Positions 19,933-28,208 of a stretch of 64,000 nt of DNA are shown here, piece by piece. Each line of letters starts with the position of its first letter. Position 1 is the first letter of the stretch. The stretch comes from Eremothecium cymbalariae DBVPG#7215. Taxonomy: Eukaryota; Ascomycota; Saccharomycetes; Saccharomycetales; Saccharomycetaceae. The stretch lies in the NCBI RefSeq assembly GCF_000235365.1, contig NC_016455.1, forward strand, positions 434,001 to 498,000, in the 5' to 3' direction. The position numbers were made by a program, and so were the translations under genes. A model generated the notes under the pieces. The model made no database searches, was not told the DNA's origin, and worked only from the letters and a program-made list of their open reading frames with translations.

Positions 19933-20313
19933 CTAAACATCAACTGGAAACTGATTAGTATCAACGTCAGGATCGGCATCGTCGTTGCTTGAATCCTGCT
20001 GTGTGGCTTCTGGGCACACTATTTCTCTTAGGAAGTCAAACTTCTCATCGGCCATGATAGTTTTCTTCATGATATCGCCTGTTATCCTTTTAGAGCCTTG
20101 TTCTCTAGCAATTTGACTAGATTTATCTACAAGCATGGCTATGAAGAACTCTAGAGATCTTCCAGTGATGACGGGAGTTGCCTGAGACACTTTTCCAATA
20201 TCCTCATCCGTTTGCATGATTTTTTTAATTTTGGCAGGAGGGAAATGGGTTTTGATTTTAGCAAAGGGAGAAGCGCTATCACCTGTTGCCAGTGGACCCG
20301 GTATAGCATCCAT
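19933..20313 (-). CDS. BUR6: Bur6, alpha subunit of negative cofactor 2 (NC2)
   Basis: 126 residues (S. cerevisiae 142). Bur6 pairs with Ncb2 to form NC2, which binds TBP on promoter DNA and represses or modulates RNA polymerase II initiation. A histone fold of the H2A/DRAP1 type covers about residues 20-105: the FPPAKIKKIMQTDEDIGKVS helix, then FFIAMLVDKSSQIAREQGSKR and the ITGDIMKKTIMADEKFDFLREIV C-terminal part. The tail is acidic, as in the family. The ATG at 20313 begins directly before the conserved fold. Neighbours SSS1/RRP1 and SPT2/RAD4 show the merged YDR086-089 and YER158-162 order of a non-duplicated yeast. Confidence 0.95.
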   Translation of the reverse strand: MDAIPGPLATGDSASPFAKIKTHFPPAKIKKIMQTDEDIGKVSQATPVITGRSLEFFIAMLVDKSSQIAREQGSKRITGDIMKKTIMADEKFDFLREIVCPEATQQDSSNDDADPDVDTNQFPVDV

Positions 20314-20775
20314 GATGGTTTTTCTAAGTGTTGACTGTGTGTCTGTGTTAGATGTTTATTAGACGCTCTCCGATGGTTGTCTTTTTCTTTTCCGCAACTT
20401 ATATATATATGTATGTAAATACGTCTTCCCAACTATGACGATTGCTATGAGTCGAGGAAACAGAAGAAGCCATGTTATAAGCTAGGCGGATGAACCCGTA
20501 GCGGGATGAAAACTATATTTTCGGCAGTTATAGCTACATATATGCAATGTGTAATACGTATACACACATATATATTATATACATAATATAATTGGAGAGA
20601 TGCCTCCATCTAAAGAGAAAGCAGCCTACTCAGTTCAACAGTGTGTCTGGTATAGCTTTTCAAAACCCGGAGTACATACCCGGCATACCCGGGCAATTTC
20701 TGGAAGTAGTTGTTGATTAATTGTGATACGATAATTAGTAAACTGTTATTGACCCGTATTGTTCGTCACAATAAT
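20314..20775. other. Intergenic region BUR6-SSS1
   Basis: This is the BUR6 promoter (reading leftward) and the SSS1 3' end. It has TATA-like runs near 20400 and 20565-20590 and a cluster of ACCCGG/CCCGGG sequences at about 20665-20695. No gene was recognised. Confidence 0.55.
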
Positions 20776-21000
20776 TCACACAATTAAGTACCTAATTGGA
20801 ATATGGATTAGTTTAATCGTATATCCAATGACACCAACAGCTAGGAAGCCAATTCCAACAGCTCTAACGATTTGCAGAAATTCCTTTTGATTTGGTTTAT
20901 TGCATTTGGAGATGAAGGTAGATCCGTCCTTGACGAATTCCAAAGGTGCCTCAGCTAACTTTTCAATTTGGTTGTTATTGTTATTGTTGTTCTTGGCCAT
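20776..21000 (-). CDS. SSS1: Sss1, gamma subunit of the Sec61 translocon
   Basis: 74 residues (S. cerevisiae 80). It is the small tail-anchored subunit (Sec61 gamma/SecE) that clamps the Sec61 channel and is essential for protein entry into the ER. After an Asn-rich N-terminus, the amphipathic helix PLEFVKDGSTFISKCNKPNQKEF and the following FLQIVRAVGIGFLAVGVIGYTIKLIHIPI membrane segment (about residues 42-70) are typical of the family. The gene is followed by RRP1, SLU7 and VTC5, the order of S. cerevisiae YDR086C-YDR089W. Confidence 0.96.
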   Translation of the reverse strand: MAKNNNNNNNQIEKLAEAPLEFVKDGSTFISKCNKPNQKEFLQIVRAVGIGFLAVGVIGYTIKLIHIPIRYLIV

Positions 21001-21327
21001 GATTAATTGATATATTTTAGTTTGGCAAGAAGGAAGTAGACAAAGGGGGGGGAGAGCAGTAACGGTCCTGCGTGAGTGCGATTGAAACTAGCCTTGATAC
21101 TGTAAGTCTAAGTACGTGTTCTCTGTATTACCATTTTTTCAGATTTTTCGAAAGAAACGCAGAATCGTCAAAAATAGACAGCTGGATAGAGAGATTAAGT
21201 AGGGTAACCGCAGGGAGTAATACAATCAAGTGGTAATGCATGGCTTTTAATTCATTATATTCACATCTATAGATGATATATATATGTGTGTATCAATTTT
21301 TGGGTGTATGTACTGTTCGCATTGGTT
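21001..21327. other. Intergenic region SSS1-RRP1
   Basis: This is the SSS1 promoter and the RRP1 3' end, with a short G run near 21045 and a TATA-like run near 21278. Nothing else was recognised. Confidence 0.5.
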
Positions 21328-22143
21328 TTAGAAACCTTTCCATTCTTCTTCTTCCACTTCATCTTCATGGTTTTCATTATCCTTCTCTGTTAAAACCCCC
21401 CACTTATACAGTCTGGGGTCGGCTAACACATCTTCCTTGATCTTTTCTCTCAAAACCTTGATATTTGTGATGTCACTAGATAGGCTCTGCAACAGAGCGA
21501 TGAACTTTGGAAGGGGAGTCTGACTTATAAGTTCTATTTCAGTTTCATCATCTATATCGTTGTCCTCGACTTCATCGGCCTCTTTCCCATTCCTCAGAAC
21601 TAACTTTTCCCATTCATCGACAAATATATCGATTATGTGAAAGGGAATACCATTGTATACCTTCCTATCCCCACTTAATGGCAGTTTACCCAGTACATTT
21701 ATGACGTACTTATCGACCAACACATCGTCCCACTCTCTTTCCCTCAGGTACTTCAATTGGTTGTATAACACTCTTCTCATCAACAAAAGGTACTTGTCTA
21801 ACCTGTGATGATCGATGCTATACCATTCCAGACAGATAACCTTCCAAAACGCCTTGGAGAACCTGATGAATGCTTTGTCACTCAGTTGTACATCCTTGTT
21901 TCCCAAATATAAAAGGTACAATTCACCCAACTCGTTTGAGAGTCTTTGCTGTGGTCTTGGTCTGTCGCTAAACCACATAGAATAATATAGCCCCTTCCAC
22001 AGCTGATCAAATTGTATTTGAGAATTGGACATGAATTTCTTGGTGGCCATGTATTTCTTCAAGGAGTCCAACGCATTTTCTCTGACCTTCCTATTGTTAG
22101 AAGCCAACTGCTTCACAAACGGAGACACTTGCACGCTAGACAT
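21328..22143 (-). CDS. RRP1: Rrp1, nucleolar 60S ribosome biogenesis factor
   Basis: 271 residues from the ATG at 22143; S. cerevisiae Rrp1 has 278. The frame is open 30 codons further upstream to 22233, but the family starts close to the FVKQLASNNRKVRENAL block, so the internal ATG is chosen. Rrp1 (Nop52 family) is needed for 27S pre-rRNA processing and early large-subunit assembly in the nucleolus. Visible signatures are QFDQLWKGLYYSMWFSDRPRPQQ (about residues 45-67), ELGELYLLYLG and KVICLEWYSIDHHRLDKYLLLMRR, all characteristic of Nop52 proteins. The C-terminus is acidic. The neighbours SSS1 and SLU7 match the S. cerevisiae order. Confidence 0.95.
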   Translation of the reverse strand: MSSVQVSPFVKQLASNNRKVRENALDSLKKYMATKKFMSNSQIQFDQLWKGLYYSMWFSDRPRPQQRLSNELGELYLLYLGNKDVQLSDKAFIRFSKAFWKVICLEWYSIDHHRLDKYLLLMRRVLYNQLKYLREREWDDVLVDKYVINVLGKLPLSGDRKVYNGIPFHIIDIFVDEWEKLVLRNGKEADEVEDNDIDDETEIELISQTPLPKFIALLQSLSSDITNIKVLREKIKEDVLADPRLYKWGVLTEKDNENHEDEVEEEEWKGF

Positions 22144-22391
22144 CGTCAAATTATACCGATTTGATAGGTGGTACACGCTAAAGAACTTCCGTCCAGCAAC
22201 AGATTTGGCGATGAGGTTCGTCGAAATATTCACACTGTTTTTTAAGTTTCAAGAAAATTTTCCAAAAGCGTGCAACAAAAGAAACGATATCATCGGTAAT
22301 ATCATCACGCTCTTCAACTGTTCAAGTGGCATGTCGAGCAGAACTACAAAAGCATTCTTTATATTTACAAACGATTTCTATGGCATTATTA

Positions 22392-23408
22392 TTAGTCCGT
22401 AGGTCCCTTCTGTTTAGTATCGACGTTCGTCTCTTCAGTGTCAGATCTTTTTAAAGGCGGCCTGTCTGTTCCTTGCATATTCCCTGATACAGCAAGATCT
22501 GCTGTACCTTTTGTACCCATCATTAACAATATCTCATATTTGGTTGGATTTGCCGCTAAAACATGATCAGGCTTATTAATGTTCCGAGTATCGTCTCTAA
22601 TACCAGCTTTTGAGGCAGATTCTCGGACCTTTTTGCCCAAGTTTACCAGTTGGACAGATTCACCCTTCAAGTGGCGATGAAACATCTTTGTCTTGGGGTC
22701 AACCTCGCCTAGATCCTTATCTTTGTAAAGTCTGGACTTAGGATCATACTTGAGCTCCTCAGAGTTCAAGTCGTTCAGATATTTAGCCTTGTCTTCACGT
22801 AACCGTATAGATGGTGCATTGTCCGACGTAGCCCCTGATCCAATATCATCTGATTTGGTATCATCAACCAGCCCCAGCTTGTACCGTTCTATCTGCACAT
22901 CAAAGTCTACAACCGCTTTGTCTTGTGCGCCTCCCGTATCTTCCGCATTCCTCTTTAACCAGCTGCGCTTGATCATCTCATTATAACCACTATCATCGTA
23001 ACCGAACCACCTATCGCGCTTAGCATCAAAATTCAACCCACTCTCATCTCGTACCTTGAACTCTTCGGCCCGCTCCTCCCCCTTACCAGCACCCTCCTCT
23101 TGCTTAGATATATCTTCTGTGCCACGTCGTTGCTTCCTAGGTCGCTCTAAACAATCCCGCTTCTCATGACCTAACGAACCGCAGTTGCAACACTTCCCAC
23201 CAACACCTTTGCCTCTCCTTTTGTTCCCAACAATCAAAAACTTATCACTAATATCATTTCCCAACTTGGGAAGAGAATAATCGATTGGTCCCTGACCCTC
23301 GTCAATCCGATGGTGTCCAAGATAATCACCACCATCCTCCTTATCCTCACTTCCGATGTACCATGGCCGATCCCGAATATATTTCGGAATATGCTTGTTC
23401 TCTACCAT
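22392..23408 (-). CDS. SLU7: Slu7, second-step pre-mRNA splicing factor
   Basis: 338 residues (S. cerevisiae 382; the shorter form lacks part of the N-terminal extension). Slu7 acts with Prp18 at the second catalytic step, helping 3' splice site choice when the branch point is distant. Seen: the HIPKYIRDRPWY N-terminal motif, the zinc knuckle CNCGSLGHEKRDC (CX2CX4HX4C, near residues 73-85), RDRWFGYDDSGYNEMI, then LREDKAKYLNDLNSEELKYDPKSRLYKD and the ANPTKYE block. All are hallmarks of the family. A short spacer separates it from RRP1, and it is divergent from VTC5. Confidence 0.97.
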   Translation of the reverse strand: MVENKHIPKYIRDRPWYIGSEDKEDGGDYLGHHRIDEGQGPIDYSLPKLGNDISDKFLIVGNKRRGKGVGGKCCNCGSLGHEKRDCLERPRKQRRGTEDISKQEEGAGKGEERAEEFKVRDESGLNFDAKRDRWFGYDDSGYNEMIKRSWLKRNAEDTGGAQDKAVVDFDVQIERYKLGLVDDTKSDDIGSGATSDNAPSIRLREDKAKYLNDLNSEELKYDPKSRLYKDKDLGEVDPKTKMFHRHLKGESVQLVNLGKKVRESASKAGIRDDTRNINKPDHVLAANPTKYEILLMMGTKGTADLAVSGNMQGTDRPPLKRSDTEETNVDTKQKGPTD

Positions 23409-24112
23409 TACCCTATCTCTCCGTCTTAAACCTATCTATCTACCTAGACGCTCGTAGCTTTGGAGCAATTACCTAGTAAGGATTTTTACTTATCGATGTT
23501 TGCCAACACACTGCTTTTTCCTTATATAATCGAAACTTCCCCACCTCTACTTAATACATGCACGGCGAAAGCCGTATACTTAACCAGCCTCCTGGACAGC
23601 ATCCACTAATAACTATTCTACGTGTGGACGGTTTCAAGAAACCCTGCCATCCAGCCTACTCTAATTTACAAAATTGGGATCACAAACTCTTCTTTGTAGT
23701 TCAACTGCTTGTTTTACCTTTTCTTCAATCCACTTACGAAAATCTACATGACCTATGAATTCGTTACTGATGTCCGATTCACGGCAGTGGTAGCACATTT
23801 TTCCTAATTTAAAGTTATCTATAGTTATCACAGCATTTTTACTCGAGCAGGCGCCTTACATTGTTAGTTATTATCTAATATAATTCTGGTTGCTGTAATA
23901 AAATTTATGCAAATCGTTAATCATTGCACCATACTTGATTTTTACAGTTCAGAATAATTATAGTGGTCTACAAGGAACAAAGGGTGGTTAAAACGGCCTT
24001 GAAAATAGTTAACCATCATTAGTCCTTCCTCAAGTGTGACAATATTGTCCAAGAAGCACATAGCATGGATATAGTGTTTAGCATCATCATCTTCATACAA
24101 ATATCTTGAGGA
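23409..24112. other. Divergent intergenic region SLU7-VTC5
   Basis: Shared upstream region of SLU7 (leftward) and VTC5 (rightward), about 0.7 kb. The small frames at 23558-23758 (+) and 23942-24130 (-) match nothing I recognise, and the second overlaps the VTC5 start. No RNA gene seen. Confidence 0.5.
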
Positions 24113-26773
24113 ATGAAATTTGGCACTCATATATTAATTAAGTGTGTGCCTGAGTGGAAGCTGAACAATATCGACTATGGCAAACTGAAGCGAGATATTA
24201 AACAAGTCACGACGTTCAATGCCTCGAGGAAATGCTATGCGGGAAATGGAGAGGAGAATGATGGGGAGCGGGAGGAGAATGAGGAACTTTTGAAGTTATA
24301 TGAATCGTTTGAAGAGCAGTTTCATCATGTGAACCTTTTTGTCAGCTTGAAGGTGAAGGAAGTTGGTAAACGACTAATGACAATAGAATCCACAATATTA
24401 CAGTGGGATAGGAAAGCGGCGATGGTGGAAGGGAGGCGGTACCCTAAGTTAAGTATGCGCGTTTTTAAGACGATAAACAAGAATTTAGACCATTGCAGTT
24501 TGGATTTACAACGGCTTGCTCGTTATTTGATTCTCCAAAAGACGGCATTAAGGAAGTTGATCAAGAAGTTTTTAAGGTATTATCCTTACGATGAGGCTGA
24601 TGCGAGACAGTTTGTATCTAAGTTGTTAGCATGCGATGAGTTACAATCTGGACATGAGGGGATTTCTTTTATGCAGATTGATTTGAGTCCGTACCTGTTG
24701 CAAGTATCTCTTATTGTTGGTGTTTTGTATGACTTAGAGAGGAAGGCACAGTATGGTGATATACAGGAGTCTAAGGCAGACGGGGATGAGAGAACTCTAA
24801 CCCGTACAGATACTCTGGAAGGCAAATATGGTATAAAATCGTCTATTGTTGAGGTCCTTTCTAGGCATGTCGATTCATGTTTAACCTTTGATAATTTGTT
24901 TTGGGCAAAGTTCGAACCGCTGCAAAAACTGCTAGTACCACAAGAGAATGTTGATGAGATGAAGTTTCTGTTACTTAACCTAGGGTATCAAGTAATTGAC
25001 GATACGCTGATATCTACATCAAAACAAATAATTCACAATACTGTTGATCAAACAAGACGACTCGGTGATGAAAATGGATCTCTATTAGAGCGAAATTTGA
25101 GCTTGGAATCTTTAACCTCTTTCGATGATGTTCAGGCAGGCGCAAAGATGTCATCTAGATCTAGTTCACGTCGAAGAGTCACTTTGTTTTCCAAACAGAC
25201 GCGCACTTTATCTCAGTCGAAAATTGAGATGTTTCTCATAGATACGAAGTATACGAAAGGTGTAAACTCTAATAGTCATCCTAGTCTTCTAGTTCAAGGC
25301 GAAAAGAAAAATTCCTGTTTGTTACTATGTCACACTACTGGGTTTCGCAACTATATTTCCACCCAAACGTTGCCGTTAGATATAGCGTTGAAAGCCCTTT
25401 CACATAAAGCAGACCAAACACAGCAGAAGCTGCAATTGTCGCCATTAGATAAGGCTTGTTTGGATTGGGTTGAGTCATACGATGCAAAATTGAGTGATAT
25501 AGCAATATCTGCTAAACGCACCAGGTTTTTAGTCAAGCGTGAGGTGACCATCGATGGCAAGGCCAGCACTTGTGTCTATTTAATAACTCTGGATGAAGGA
25601 GTTACCATAAACAATTCAATTCAGCTGCCTCATGCATTCTTAGAGATGAGAATGTTAGCGGATTGCGTAAGCACTCCACTTAATGGGTTGTCACAGGTTG
25701 ACAAGGAGTTAATAAAACTTATCGATAGTATTTCAGACAATTCTTTCTCATGTTTCCCTCTCGCATCCTCACATACCCTATGGAATGTGGCTAATCAATT
25801 AAAAAAATCGACTATGGACACTGTCTCTAACCAATTGTATAATATATTGATTAACGAGGAAATAGATGACTGTGAACTTTCTCCCATTTTACAAGATGAG
25901 TTTTTTGAATTAGGCCAACAAAGGTTACATGCATTGGCCACTCCAAAATTGCCAAAATCCTATAATTCATATGGTAACACATCTCAGAATACTCCGAATA
26001 TTGATACATCATCAAAAGGTGTTGAAAACGAAAATCGCCATATATTAAGATATTGGAATGAATTTGATAATGACGAATCAATTGATCAAAATGGATTTTA
26101 TGTCGATTCTAACTTTCAGAGTTTTGAAGAACGCAGAGAACAAGGTTTCATTAAATTTGATAAGGCCTTTATATTGTCATTTTACCAATATATCAATCAG
26201 ATGAATCGATTTTTTTCAAAGAACAATAACAAAATACCAATTCAAAATACTACTCTACAGAGCATAGAAGAATGCCCTGCCACTCAATGTGAGCTGGACT
26301 CATTGGTTCAATCTAGAAATGGTGTATCTTACGCAAGTTTAGAGACACAAGATTCTATGTCTTCATCGGTTAACCAACACTCTCAATTGGATTCCTTCTG
26401 GTCAAATGAGCAAATATTTGACCTTGAAGCTGAATCCAATTCTTTATATGAATATAAACATGATAAGGTCGTTTCCATGTTTTACTTAACCACATTGCTC
26501 GTCTCATGCATCACCACTGGTACTACTTTTGGTATAATGTTTTCGTTGTTTAGTGTGGTCGGTGGGCATGAGACAGAGTTTGATGGAACGATTTATATTA
26601 CAGCACTGATATTGAGCTCCCTAATCCTTTCATTGACCTTGAGCTCTTTCAGCCTGCTGTTGCTTTTCAGTAGATATCGAATGGCGCCATGGTGGCACTA
26701 CACAAGTTGTATTGTCATATTCATACTAATCACGTTTTGTGTGTGTTATGGCCTCATCTCGATGTTTTTTTGA
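24113..26773 (+). CDS. VTC5: Vtc5, SPX-domain accessory subunit of the polyphosphate polymerase complex
   Basis: 886 residues (S. cerevisiae Ydr089w about 870). Vtc5 is a vacuolar subunit that boosts polyphosphate synthesis by the VTC complex. The N-terminus is an SPX domain (residues 1 to about 165) beginning MKFGTHILIKCVPEWKLNNI, with the lysine-rich NKNLDHCSLDLQRLARYLILQKTALRKLIKKF helix pair that binds inositol pyrophosphates. The middle is a diverged VTC-like region, and the end (about 785-886) has three hydrophobic helices as in other VTC proteins. The linker at 600-740 is acidic and Asn/Ser-rich. The start ATG directly begins the SPX domain. Position between SLU7 and SPT2 reflects the merged YDR/YER order. 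Confidence 0.93.
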   Translation: MKFGTHILIKCVPEWKLNNIDYGKLKRDIKQVTTFNASRKCYAGNGEENDGEREENEELLKLYESFEEQFHHVNLFVSLKVKEVGKRLMTIESTILQWDRKAAMVEGRRYPKLSMRVFKTINKNLDHCSLDLQRLARYLILQKTALRKLIKKFLRYYPYDEADARQFVSKLLACDELQSGHEGISFMQIDLSPYLLQVSLIVGVLYDLERKAQYGDIQESKADGDERTLTRTDTLEGKYGIKSSIVEVLSRHVDSCLTFDNLFWAKFEPLQKLLVPQENVDEMKFLLLNLGYQVIDDTLISTSKQIIHNTVDQTRRLGDENGSLLERNLSLESLTSFDDVQAGAKMSSRSSSRRRVTLFSKQTRTLSQSKIEMFLIDTKYTKGVNSNSHPSLLVQGEKKNSCLLLCHTTGFRNYISTQTLPLDIALKALSHKADQTQQKLQLSPLDKACLDWVESYDAKLSDIAISAKRTRFLVKREVTIDGKASTCVYLITLDEGVTINNSIQLPHAFLEMRMLADCVSTPLNGLSQVDKELIKLIDSISDNSFSCFPLASSHTLWNVANQLKKSTMDTVSNQLYNILINEEIDDCELSPILQDEFFELGQQRLHALATPKLPKSYNSYGNTSQNTPNIDTSSKGVENENRHILRYWNEFDNDESIDQNGFYVDSNFQSFEERREQGFIKFDKAFILSFYQYINQMNRFFSKNNNKIPIQNTTLQSIEECPATQCELDSLVQSRNGVSYASLETQDSMSSSVNQHSQLDSFWSNEQIFDLEAESNSLYEYKHDKVVSMFYLTTLLVSCITTGTTFGIMFSLFSVVGGHETEFDGTIYITALILSSLILSLTLSSFSLLLLFSRYRMAPWWHYTSCIVIFILITFCVCYGLISMFF

Positions 26774-26961
26774 TACCATAAATACTGTACTATGAAATGA
26801 TTCTCATTTTTATATAGAAGTTATATAAGAACGCATCTATGACTCGTTTATTTATCAATCAAGAAGCTAAGAAAAAGATTTTTTGGGGCATGAATATATC
26901 TTGTAGGTATTTAAATAGTAAGTAATATTTAACAAACATCAAATAGTTGGATGTCACAAAG

Positions 26962-27945
26962 TTATGCTCTTGTCCACTTTTTTTTCTTTTCTTCTTCGTG
27001 CTTTCGCATCCATTCCTCCTCCATTTTATCCTCTCTCTTCGCCACTTTAGATGAATAATCTTCTTCTTCTAAAATCTCCATTTCATTTGCCTCCATATCA
27101 TCATCATAGTCGTTGTAGTCATCACTGTAACGTCTCTTGCGCCCTTTATTGAAAATAGACCAAATCTCGTCCTTGTTGTATCCATAACCATCTTGGGAGT
27201 CCACTTCATCCTCTTCATCATCAATGAAGTCCTCTAAATCAGATCCATTACCTTCGAACTCAGTAGTTTGGCGTTTAATATTCCGCTTTTCCAACATTTT
27301 ACGAAGTTTCTCATTGGGTTTAGCTATACCATTCGATGAGGGAACTCTTATCTTGACTGGTTTTTCAATTGGTTTCTTTTTTACAGGCGAGCCCCCGGTG
27401 AATCCTTTAACTAAGGCTTTTGGTGTATGCCTGGTCTTATCTTTAAACCCCCGTTTGGTAAGTTTAGTGGTCGTCGTCCGAGAAGATTGTGTTGCAACAT
27501 CTGGTTCAGGTTTCGAAGATTTAGCCTTCTCCTCAGCTTGTTTCATCAAGTCGTCGAAACTTAATTTCTTCAGAGGACCCTTAGGTACACTGGGCTTAGA
27601 GACTTTACTTGGATTTGGAAGTTTCCATTTGGTTGTAAAAGACACTTTATCATCTTCTTCGCTTAATTCCCCCTTGTTAGAACGACTTGCTCCTGGGGTC
27701 TTTAACCTTTTCCGTGAACCTGACCTTGGGGTACCCAAACTCCCACGTTTGATTTGATCTTGTCTTCTCTTTTCCTTTAATCTTCTTATAGCAGGGTCTT
27801 CTTCTCTAATGTAATGTTTCGGTAGCAATGTTGAATCATCATTCAACAATAGATTGCTCTTGTCTTTGCTATTTGTTGATTGTTCGCTCTTAGTAGTTGC
27901 AGATGCAGTTTTCTTCAATTTAGAGAGTTTAGCCAAAAAGCTCAT
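26962..27945 (-). CDS. SPT2: Spt2, HMG-like histone H3-H4 chaperone
   Basis: 327 residues from the ATG at 27945 (S. cerevisiae 333). The frame extends 15 codons further, but MSFLAKLSKLKKTA is the family-like start. Spt2 binds DNA and H3-H4, follows elongating RNA polymerase II and suppresses spurious transcription. The protein is highly charged and mostly disordered: basic stretches with RKRLK and KKKPIEKPVKIRVP, then an acidic block, and the conserved C-terminal H3-H4-binding segment EMEILEEEDYSSKVAKREDKMEE ending in EEEKKKKW. RAD4 lies upstream, same strand, as in YER161C-YER162C. Confidence 0.92.
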   Translation of the reverse strand: MSFLAKLSKLKKTASATTKSEQSTNSKDKSNLLLNDDSTLLPKHYIREEDPAIRRLKEKRRQDQIKRGSLGTPRSGSRKRLKTPGASRSNKGELSEEDDKVSFTTKWKLPNPSKVSKPSVPKGPLKKLSFDDLMKQAEEKAKSSKPEPDVATQSSRTTTTKLTKRGFKDKTRHTPKALVKGFTGGSPVKKKPIEKPVKIRVPSSNGIAKPNEKLRKMLEKRNIKRQTTEFEGNGSDLEDFIDDEEDEVDSQDGYGYNKDEIWSIFNKGRKRRYSDDYNDYDDDMEANEMEILEEEDYSSKVAKREDKMEEEWMRKHEEEKKKKWTRA

Positions 27946-28208
27946 ACTAATAACCTCAAGAGCTGAAAAGCAACTCACTGAGAACCTCAAACCTATTGTG
28001 GCTGATTCTTTAACCTATTAATAATAGTTCTCAGTATTATGTTCTTTTTTAACTGCTACTTAACGCATAGAGAGTTGCCCGAAAAGATTTTTAGCAGTCA
28101 TGAGGGATATTAGGCATTATCAGAAATAAATAAATACAAAATAATAAGATGCTATTGATGATATATACATGTGGCTTCGTTTTAGCCTTGTACGTAGCTT
28201 AGGCTAAA

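Noticed and set aside
21328..22233. Longer RRP1 start at 22233
   Set aside because: The extra 30 residues have no counterpart in the family, while the ATG at 22143 lies close to the conserved start.
23558..24130. Two 60-odd codon frames between SLU7 and VTC5
   Set aside because: No known relatives; one overlaps the VTC5 start on the opposite strand.
27224..27757. 177-codon plus-strand frame opposite SPT2
   Set aside because: It is the antisense of the lysine-rich SPT2 coding sequence and shows only Phe/Leu/Ser-rich shadow composition.
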